Source of the DNA: Leucobacter musarum subsp. musarum
GTDB taxonomy: Bacteria > Actinomycetota > Actinomycetes > Actinomycetales > Microbacteriaceae
Direction: 5' to 3'
NCBI RefSeq assembly: GCF_001273845.1
Contig: NZ_JHBW01000062.1
Span: forward strand, 62,001-126,000
Length of the DNA: 64,000 nucleotides
The notes beneath the pieces were generated by a model. It searched no databases. It saw only the letters and a list, made by a program, of their open reading frames with translations, and had not been told where the DNA came from. Positions within the stretch are counted from its first letter, which is position 1. Each line of letters starts with the position of its first letter. Positions 34,284 to 41,179 of this stretch are shown here, in pieces. Position numbers and translations under genes: made by a program.

Positions 34284-36056
34284 ATGACTGAAACCGCAGT
34301 GCTCGCGGAGCACCCCACGCGCCTCGGGGCCGACGAAGCGACTGCCGACGGTACCGCCACGGGCGCACGCGGGGGAGCCGCGGACGCGGTGGCGACACCG
34401 CTCGCCCGGGTCTCTGACCTGCGCGTCGATTTCCGGTCGCGCGGGGTCACGCACTCGGCTGTGCGCGGCATCTCGTTCGACGTGTGGCCGGGCCGCGTGC
34501 ACGCCCTCGTCGGGGAGTCGGGATCGGGCAAGAGCGTCTCGGCGCGCTCGCTCGTCGGGCTGAACGGGCGCGACGCCCGCGTTCGGGCCCAGGAGCTGTC
34601 GTACCGAGGCAACGACGTGCTGCGCTTCGGCGCGCACCACTGGCGCGCGGTGCGGGGCAAGCAGATCGGGCTCGTGCTCCAAGACGCGCTGCAGTCGCTC
34701 GACCCGCTGCGCACCGTCGGCAAGGAGGTTGCCGAGGCGCTCGGTGATACCAGCCTCGTGCTGAGCGCGGAACGTCGCGCACAGATCGCAGCCCTGCTCG
34801 CGAGCGTCGGCATCCCCGACCCCGAGAGCCGCATCGACCAGCACTCGTTCCAGCTCTCGGGCGGGCTGCGTCAGCGCGTGCTCATCGCGACCGCGATCGC
34901 TCGGCAACCGCGACTCATCATTGCCGACGAACCCACCACCGCACTCGACACCACCATTCAGCGCGAAATCCTCGAACTGATGCGCACCGCCGTGCGAGAC
35001 GAGGTGGGGCTGCTGCTGATCAGCCACGACCTCTCCCTCGTCGCCGAAATCGCCGACACCGTGTCGGTGCTCGAGAACGGGGTCGTCGTCGAGGCGGGCG
35101 AGACCGCCGAGGTACTCGGCGACCCGCGACACCCCTACACGCAGAAGCTGCTGCTGGCGGTGCCCACCGCCGAAGCGCGCGGCAGGCGGCTGTCGCCGGG
35201 AGCAGCCGGTGCGACGGTGAGTACGGCGGCGGTGGCGGATCCGGAACCGCCCGCCGGAGCAGCGCCCCTGCTGCGCGGAGACCGCCTCTCGGTCGCGTTC
35301 CCGACCGGCACCGGTGGGCGTCGCGTCGCCCTCGACGAAGTCTCATTCGAGCTGCACGCAGGGGAGACGCTCGGCGTCGTCGGTGAATCAGGGTCGGGCA
35401 AAACGACCCTGCTGCGCACCATTCTCGGCCTGCAGCGCCCCGACTCCGGCACCGTCGAGCTCGATGGCACCCCCTGGGCGCCACTCGCCGAGCGTGCCAG
35501 ACGCGACCGTCGCCACGAACTGCAGCTCGTGCCGCAGGATCCGCTCGGTTCATTCGACCCGCGCTACACCGCCCTCCGCCTCATCGCCGACGGCGCCCGC
35601 GTCTCCGGACTCCGCGGCGCCGCTGCCCGCGCCCGGGCTGCGGAACTCGGCGATGCGGTCGGACTCTCGACCCGCATGCTCGCCGCCTCGCCGCGAAGCC
35701 TGTCGGGCGGTCAACGGCAGCGCGTCGCGATCGCACGCGCGCTCGCCGCCGACCCCCGCATTCTCGTCTGCGACGAACCGGTCTCGGCACTCGACGTCTC
35801 GGTGCAGGCACAGGTGCTCGATCTGCTGCACGACGTGCGCCGCGACTTCGGCACCTCGGTCGTATTCGTGTCGCACGACCTCGGCGTGATCTACCACGTG
35901 TCCGATCGCGTGCTCGTACTGAAAGACGGGCAGGTCGTTGAGACCGGCGACGTCGTCGACATTTACCAAGACCCGCAACACCCGTACACCCGTCGCCTGC
36001 TCGACGCCGTGCCGAAGCTCGGCCGCGCGCGAGAGCGCACCCGCTCAGCGGAGTGA
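34284..36056 (+). CDS. Peptide-type ABC transporter, fused double ATPase (DppD-DppF)
   Basis: 590 residues holding two complete ATPase domains. The first (about 40-285) has VGESGSGKS, LSGGLRQRVLIATAIA and LIIADEPTTALD. The second (about 335-585) has VGESGSGKTT, LSGGQRQRVAIARALA and ILVCDEPVSALD. Each ends in the oligopeptide-type HPYTQKLL or HPYTRRLL motif, so both halves are of the Opp/Dpp class. Fusion of DppD and DppF in one chain is common in actinobacteria. I set the start at the ATG at 34284, two bases after the previous stop. A long frame running further upstream is a shadow of the permease. Confidence 0.92.
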   Translation: MTETAVLAEHPTRLGADEATADGTATGARGGAADAVATPLARVSDLRVDFRSRGVTHSAVRGISFDVWPGRVHALVGESGSGKSVSARSLVGLNGRDARVRAQELSYRGNDVLRFGAHHWRAVRGKQIGLVLQDALQSLDPLRTVGKEVAEALGDTSLVLSAERRAQIAALLASVGIPDPESRIDQHSFQLSGGLRQRVLIATAIARQPRLIIADEPTTALDTTIQREILELMRTAVRDEVGLLLISHDLSLVAEIADTVSVLENGVVVEAGETAEVLGDPRHPYTQKLLLAVPTAEARGRRLSPGAAGATVSTAAVADPEPPAGAAPLLRGDRLSVAFPTGTGGRRVALDEVSFELHAGETLGVVGESGSGKTTLLRTILGLQRPDSGTVELDGTPWAPLAERARRDRRHELQLVPQDPLGSFDPRYTALRLIADGARVSGLRGAAARARAAELGDAVGLSTRMLAASPRSLSGGQRQRVAIARALAADPRILVCDEPVSALDVSVQAQVLDLLHDVRRDFGTSVVFVSHDLGVIYHVSDRVLVLKDGQVVETGDVVDIYQDPQHPYTRRLLDAVPKLGRARERTRSAE

Positions 36057-36113
36057 GTGTCTCGGCCTCGCCCGAGTCACTTCGCCGCATCACACCACTT
36101 CAGAAAGGAAGTC

Positions 36114-37793
36114 ATGTCTGACCCAACCGAATTCGAGATCACGCCCGAGCGCCGCTCCCGGCGCGGGCTGATCATCGGCGGAGCGATCGCCGTGGTCGCC
36201 GCGCTCGCCGTCGGCGCCATCATCGTCACGCAGCAGGGACCCTCCGCCGACGCCGCCGAGGCCTCGAGCGAGCCCCAGGCCGGCGGATCCATCACCTACG
36301 CCGTCGGTGCGACCACCGACACGCTCGACCCGTCGCTCTCGCCCGGAAACTCGTGGATCACCGGCCAGGTGGTCGACTCCCTCGTCTTCCAGAACGACGA
36401 CTACACGTTCGCACCCTGGCTTGCGAAGAGCTGGGACATCTCCGACGACGGCACCGAGTACACCTTCCACCTTCGTGACGACGTCACGTTCAGTGACGGA
36501 ACGCCCTTGAACGCAGAGGCCGTCAAAGTCAACTTCGACCGCATCGCGAACCCCGACACCCTGTCGTCGTACGCGAAGTCGCTGCTCGGGCCCTACGTCT
36601 CTACCGAGGTCGTCGACGAGTTCACCGCGAAGGTGACGCTTAGCGAGCCGCTCACCTCCTTCTTGCAGGGGCTCAGCCTGCCCTACCTCGGCATCCAGTC
36701 GCCGGAGTACCTCGAGGAAGCCGGCGCCGACACCGCGAACTCCGTCGTCGGATCGGGCCCCTACGTGCTCGCCGACCTGACCCCCGGCCAGTCGTGGACG
36801 CTCGACAAGCGCGACGACTACGCGTGGGCCCCCGAACCCAAGGACCACGGCGCCGCCTACCTCGACCAGGTCACTTTCTCGTACGTGCCCGAATCGTCGG
36901 TGCGCGTGAACGGTGTGGCGTCGGGTGAGTTCGACCTCATCAACAACGTCACCTACTCGCAGTACGACACGCTCGAGAATACTGACGGGGTCACGTTCAC
37001 CGACTACCAGCCGGGCGGCGTGGGCAACGGCCTCGCCCTCAACCTGAAGTCGGGCATCTTCGCCGACAAGAACGTGCGCACGGCCTTCCAGAGCTCGTTC
37101 GACGTCGAGACCCTCATCGACTCGACCTTCTACGGCGCCGTCAAGGCGCAGACCGGCGGCGCGTTCACGCCCAACTCGCAGTACTACGACGCCGAGGTCG
37201 GCAAGCTGTACGGCTACGACATCAAGAAGGCCAATCAGCTGCTCGACGACGCGGGGTGGTCGGAGAAGAACGCCGATGGCATCCGCGAGAAAGACGGCAA
37301 GACGCTCACCGTGCGCCTGCTCTCGTTCCCTGAGCCCTCGCAAGATGTGCTGAACCTCGTCCAGGCGCTGCAGCAGGCAGGCCTCGAGGCGGGCTGGGAC
37401 ATCCAGTACGAACAGCTCGACCGTGCAATCTGGAACGAGCGCATCAACGCCGGCGAGTACGACGTGCAGATCCACAGCTACTTCCGTGCCGAGGCCGACA
37501 TCGCCCGCACCGTGTGGGCGCAGGAGTTCGTGCCGCCGTGGGGATACAGCTTCTCGTGGCCGACCGACGACAAACTCGAGACACTGCTCAACGAGGGCGC
37601 CGAGACTCCCGACGGCGACAAGCGCGAGCAGATCTACCACGACATCCAGTCGTACGTGATCACCGAGGGCCTCGAACTGCCGCTGTACCCGATCTCGCGC
37701 CCCTACGCGTACGGCGACGACATCGAGGGGCTCAAGCTCGGCGGCGCCGCGATTCCCTACGCCTACGACCTGTGGAAGAACGCCGACGCGTAA
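36114..37793 (+). CDS. Solute-binding protein of the peptide ABC transporter, apparently without lipobox
   Basis: 559 residues, SBP_bac_5 family: a GGSITYAVGATTDTLDPSLSP opening, LAKSWDISDDGTEYTFHLRDDVTFSDGTPL (the family hallmark), SVVGSGPYVL and DDYAW. The N-terminus is RRSRRGLIIGG followed by one hydrophobic stretch of about 22 residues and then QQGPSADAAEA. There is no Cys, unlike the lipoprotein binding proteins of most Gram-positives, so it is either membrane-anchored or released by signal peptidase I after an Ala. AGAAAGGA lies 5 nt before the ATG. Family members bind peptides, nickel or small amides. Confidence 0.9.
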   Translation: MSDPTEFEITPERRSRRGLIIGGAIAVVAALAVGAIIVTQQGPSADAAEASSEPQAGGSITYAVGATTDTLDPSLSPGNSWITGQVVDSLVFQNDDYTFAPWLAKSWDISDDGTEYTFHLRDDVTFSDGTPLNAEAVKVNFDRIANPDTLSSYAKSLLGPYVSTEVVDEFTAKVTLSEPLTSFLQGLSLPYLGIQSPEYLEEAGADTANSVVGSGPYVLADLTPGQSWTLDKRDDYAWAPEPKDHGAAYLDQVTFSYVPESSVRVNGVASGEFDLINNVTYSQYDTLENTDGVTFTDYQPGGVGNGLALNLKSGIFADKNVRTAFQSSFDVETLIDSTFYGAVKAQTGGAFTPNSQYYDAEVGKLYGYDIKKANQLLDDAGWSEKNADGIREKDGKTLTVRLLSFPEPSQDVLNLVQALQQAGLEAGWDIQYEQLDRAIWNERINAGEYDVQIHSYFRAEADIARTVWAQEFVPPWGYSFSWPTDDKLETLLNEGAETPDGDKREQIYHDIQSYVITEGLELPLYPISRPYAYGDDIEGLKLGGAAIPYAYDLWKNADA

Positions 37794-37876
37794 CGCTTCG
37801 GGGGCCTGATCCGGCGCCACCATCATCACCGCGGCGGCACACCACCGCATCACCGCATCATTGAAAGGAACTGACC

Positions 37877-38827
37877 ATGCCAGTACTCGGAAAGACCGGA
37901 CTCGACGTCTTCGGACTGCAGCTCGGCGGCAACCCCTTCGGCCACACCGCCGATGAGCCGACCTCGCATGCGATCCTCGATCGCTATCGCGAGGTCGGCG
38001 GCAACTTCATCGACACAGCCGATGTGTACTCGGCGTGGATCGAGGGCAACTCGGGCGGCGAATCCGAACGCATCATCGGCAGCTGGCTCGCGCAGCGAGG
38101 CAACCGCGACGAGCAGATCATCGCGACGAAGGTCGGCGCGCTCGAGCCGTACCGCACCTTCACCCCCGAGAACATACGTGCGGCGCTCGACGCATCGCTG
38201 CAGCGCCTGCAGACCGACTACGTCGACGTGCTCTACCTGCACCGCGACGACGAGGAGACCCCGCTCGAACAGCCGCTCGAAACCCTGCATGAGCTCGTGC
38301 AGGCGGGGAAGGTGCGCCACATCGGCGCCTCGAACTTCTCGGCTGAGCGACTGCAGCGCGCGCTCGAGATCTCGCGCGAGCACGGGTGGACGGAGTTCAC
38401 CGTGATCCAAGACGAGTACAGTCTCGTTAACCGCGAACCCTACGAGCGCGGCACCCGCGACGTGGCGAGCGAGCACGGGCTCGTGAACCTGCCGTTCCGG
38501 TCGCTCGCCAAGGGCTTCCTGGCGGGCAAGTACCGCCCCGGCCAGGAGTTCGAAGCCAGCACCCACTCGGGCATCGCCACCTCGTACCTCGCCGAATACG
38601 GGGAGACGCTGCTGCCCGTGCTCGACGAGCTCGCCGCGCGGTACGAGACCACGCAAGCCGCGATCGGGCTCGCCTGGGTTGCGGCGCAGCCGACGATCGT
38701 GGTGCCGCTCGCCGGAGCGCGAACACTCGACCAGCTGGAGCAGCTGCTGCCCGTCGCGCAGCTCACCCTCGACGCCGCCGACGTCGAGCGGCTCAGCCGC
38801 ATTACCGAGCTGCAGCCGGTCGCGTGA
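37877..38827 (+). CDS. Aldo-keto reductase
   Basis: 316 residues, TIM barrel of the AKR superfamily. Catalytic residues are visible: Asp and Tyr in FIDTADVYSAW, Lys in IATKVG and His in YLHRDDEE; the cofactor region is GASNFS. It would reduce an aldehyde or ketone with NADPH, possibly the carbonyl product released when a monooxygenase breaks a C-S bond in this operon (inference). GAAAGGA provides the ribosome-binding site. Its stop overlaps the amidohydrolase GTG start by 4 bp. Confidence 0.88.
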   Translation: MPVLGKTGLDVFGLQLGGNPFGHTADEPTSHAILDRYREVGGNFIDTADVYSAWIEGNSGGESERIIGSWLAQRGNRDEQIIATKVGALEPYRTFTPENIRAALDASLQRLQTDYVDVLYLHRDDEETPLEQPLETLHELVQAGKVRHIGASNFSAERLQRALEISREHGWTEFTVIQDEYSLVNREPYERGTRDVASEHGLVNLPFRSLAKGFLAGKYRPGQEFEASTHSGIATSYLAEYGETLLPVLDELAARYETTQAAIGLAWVAAQPTIVVPLAGARTLDQLEQLLPVAQLTLDAADVERLSRITELQPVA

Positions 38828-40131
38828 CCGAATCGACTGTGGTCGCCTCGACTGAGACCGGCACCGCGGTGGCGAGCGGAGTGCAGACTCCGCTCGCCGC
38901 CCGGGTCGAGGCGCTGTATCCCGAACTCTTCGCGTTCTTCGCCGACCTGCACTGCCATCCCGAGGTGGGCCACCACGAGTTTCGCACGACCGACCGCATC
39001 GCCGAGGCGCTCGTCGGCACCGGCTTCGAGGTGCGCCGCCCTGAGGGAGCCACCGGGCTCGTCGCGGTGCTGCGCAACGGGGAGGGTCCGGTGGTGGCGT
39101 TGCGCGCCGACATCGATGCGTTGCCGATTCGCGAGGCGAGCGGGGTGCCGTACGCGAGTGAATCGGCGAGTGACGCGGGCGGTGCGGGCTTGGGCGGAGA
39201 GACCCGCGCCCCGGCGATGCACGCGTGTGGGCACGACTTCAACACGACGGCGCTGCTCGCCGCCGCGCGACTGCTCTCAGATGATCTCGATGCCTGGAGC
39301 GGCACCGTCGTGCTGCTCGCCCAGCCCGCCGAGGAGCTCGGCAACGGCGCGCGGCGCATCCGAGACACGGGGGTGCTCGAGGGGCTGCCGCGCCCTGACG
39401 TCGTGCTTGGGCAGCACACGGGCGGGCGCCCGCCGGCGCTGTTCACGAGCCGGCCGGGCACGTACATGGCGGCCGTGCGCGCGTGGAACATCACCGCGCG
39501 CGGACCCGGCGGCCACGGGTCGGTGCCGCACCTCACCGTGAATCCGCTGCTGTTCGCCGCGCAGCTCGTCTCCCGGCTGCACGCGATCCCCGCGACGGTG
39601 CTCTCGACTGAGGAACGCGCGGTGGTCGTGCCGACCGTGGTGCGCGGCGGCACCGAGGCGAACATCATCCCTGACGAGGTGACGATCACTGTGGCGGCGC
39701 GTGCCTTCGACACGGAGGTGCTGGATCGCATCGAGCACGAGATCCTGCGCGTCACCGAGGGCCTCGCCGCCGCCGAGGGGGTCACGGAACTCGTCATCGA
39801 CCAGCACCGCACGTTTCCCCTCAACGTCAACGATCCCGATGCGCTCGACGCTGCCGTGCAGTCGCTCGAAGCAGAGTTCGGTGCGGGGAGCTACGCCGAG
39901 ATTCCCGCGATTCTCGGTGCCGAGGACTTCGGCGAGTTCGCGACCTACTGGGGGGCAGCCTCGGCCTACTGGCACTTCGACGCGGGGGTGTCGCCCGACG
40001 CCGCCCACCCCGAGGAGGCGCGCCGCGGGCACTCGCCGACGTTTGCGCCCGACCCCGAGGTGGGGCTGCGGCGCGGAGCGCGGGCGCTCACCGCGGTGGC
40101 TCTGCGCTTTCTCGGCCCGGGCGCCGGCTGA
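38824..40131 (+). CDS. M20 N-acyl amino acid amidohydrolase
   Basis: 435 residues of the aminoacylase/IAA-amino-acid hydrolase branch of M20: GLVAVLRNGEGPVVALRADIDALPI, the metal ligands in HACGHDFN (His, Asp) and QPAEELGNGA (Glu pair), the ARGPGGHGSVPH dimer-domain region, and the late AEDFGEF motif. It should cleave N-acetyl or similar groups from an amino acid. Homologues (YtnL, YxeP) perform the deacetylation step in Bacillus sulfur-salvage operons that also contain LLM enzymes. Last gene of the operon. A GC hairpin (40137-40169) follows before the convergent exonuclease III gene. Confidence 0.88.
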   Translation: MTESTVVASTETGTAVASGVQTPLAARVEALYPELFAFFADLHCHPEVGHHEFRTTDRIAEALVGTGFEVRRPEGATGLVAVLRNGEGPVVALRADIDALPIREASGVPYASESASDAGGAGLGGETRAPAMHACGHDFNTTALLAAARLLSDDLDAWSGTVVLLAQPAEELGNGARRIRDTGVLEGLPRPDVVLGQHTGGRPPALFTSRPGTYMAAVRAWNITARGPGGHGSVPHLTVNPLLFAAQLVSRLHAIPATVLSTEERAVVVPTVVRGGTEANIIPDEVTITVAARAFDTEVLDRIEHEILRVTEGLAAAEGVTELVIDQHRTFPLNVNDPDALDAAVQSLEAEFGAGSYAEIPAILGAEDFGEFATYWGAASAYWHFDAGVSPDAAHPEEARRGHSPTFAPDPEVGLRRGARALTAVALRFLGPGAG

Positions 40132-40189
40132 ATGGGGGCGGGTGCCGGCGCCGGGTTCCGGCTCCCGCCAGCCGGTCGCGCCGGAGTTC

Positions 40190-41068
40190 CTAGAACACCA
40201 TCGGGCGGTCGTACTCGTCTTCGAAGGTGCCGCCCAGCAGGTCGACATCGATCTCGCAGACGACGGGCACGTGGTCGCTCGGGGCGTCGCCCTTGCGCTC
40301 CTCGCGTTCGATCGTCGCGCCGGTCACCGCGTCGGCAAAGGCGGGTGACCCCATGATGAAGTCGATGCGCATGCCCTGATCTTTCGGGAACTTGCCCGCC
40401 TGGTAATCCCAGAACGTGAACCCCTCGGGCACGATCGGGCGCACCACGTCGGTGACGAGCTCCTCGAACGAGGCGAACATGGAGCGCTCCTCGGGCGACA
40501 CGTGCGTCGATGCGCCGACGCGGAACGACGGGTCGGCCATGTCGCTGTCGAACGGCGCGATGTTCCAGTCGCCCATAAGCGCGATCGGCAGCTGGGGATC
40601 CTCATCGAGCCACGCCCGCGTGTCTTCGCGCAGCGCCTCCAACCAGGCGAGCTTGTACGCGAAATGGGGGTCGTCGAGCGAGCGGCCGTTGGGCACGTAG
40701 AGGCTCCACAGGCGCAGATCGCCCACGGTGACCCCGAGCGCCCGCGCCTCGAGCGGCAGGCCGTTCGGGCCGGTGCCCTGCACGTCTTCCTGGCCCTTGA
40801 CGGGCTTGCCGAAGCCGGGCATCTCAGTGAATTCGCGCGCGACATCGGTCATTTCGTGGCGGCTCGCGATGGCGACGCCGTTCCACTGGTTGAGGCCGTG
40901 AATCTCGACCGTGTACCCGGCCTGCTCGAAGGCCTCGATAGGGAACTGCTCGGGGCGGCATTTGATCTCTTGCATCGCCAGCACGTCGATGTCTTCGCGC
41001 ACGAGCCAGTCGACCACCCGGCCGAATCGAGTGCGGATCGAATTGACGTTCCAGGTGGCGATGCGCAT
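40190..41068 (-). CDS. Exodeoxyribonuclease III, paralogue 2
   Basis: 292 residues. MRIATWNVNSIRTR, AMQEIKCRPEQFP (catalytic Glu), GDWNIAPFDSDM, RIDFIMGS and SDHVPVVCEIDVD show a complete EEP nuclease active site. The sequence layout is that of E. coli XthA, while the copy at 28479 is a more distant relative. Having both may separate AP-endonuclease and 3-prime repair roles. The start is supported by TAGGAT 7 nt upstream. It is divergent from the LuxR-type regulator. Confidence 0.92.
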   Translation of the reverse strand: MRIATWNVNSIRTRFGRVVDWLVREDIDVLAMQEIKCRPEQFPIEAFEQAGYTVEIHGLNQWNGVAIASRHEMTDVAREFTEMPGFGKPVKGQEDVQGTGPNGLPLEARALGVTVGDLRLWSLYVPNGRSLDDPHFAYKLAWLEALREDTRAWLDEDPQLPIALMGDWNIAPFDSDMADPSFRVGASTHVSPEERSMFASFEELVTDVVRPIVPEGFTFWDYQAGKFPKDQGMRIDFIMGSPAFADAVTGATIEREERKGDAPSDHVPVVCEIDVDLLGGTFEDEYDRPMVF

Positions 41069-41075
41069 GCCCGAA

Positions 41076-41081
41076 ATCCTA
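41076..41081 (-). promoter_or_regulatory. -10 box, leaderless exonuclease III paralogue 2
   Basis: TAGGAT on the minus strand ends 7 nt before the ATG at 41068. Confidence 0.5.
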
Positions 41082-41099
41082 CCGGCCGAGTCACGCGCA

Positions 41100-41121
41100 G
41101 ATTTGGACACTGGTCCGAAGT
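41100..41121. repeat. Half copy of the intergenic palindrome (element B)
   Basis: GATTTGGAC followed by ACTGGTCCGAAGT. The 15 bases at 41107-41121 equal the reverse complement of one arm of element A (12682-12743), and GATTTGGAC recurs in element C (62452-62460). It lies in the divergent promoter region of exonuclease III and the LuxR regulator. Confidence 0.6.
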
Positions 41122-41137
41122 CCGCGCTCAGGGCAGT

Positions 41138-41143
41138 TACACT
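41138..41143 (+). promoter_or_regulatory. -10 box of the LuxR-type regulator gene
   Basis: TACACT lies 36 nt before the ATG at 41180. The -35 is not clear; element B occupies that place. Confidence 0.4.
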
Positions 41144-41179
41144 GGTGAACACGATTCCCGCTGGGGAGGAGGTCGGTAC

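Noticed and set aside
36090-37853. 587-codon minus-strand ORF
   Set aside because: Antisense shadow of the solute-binding protein gene.
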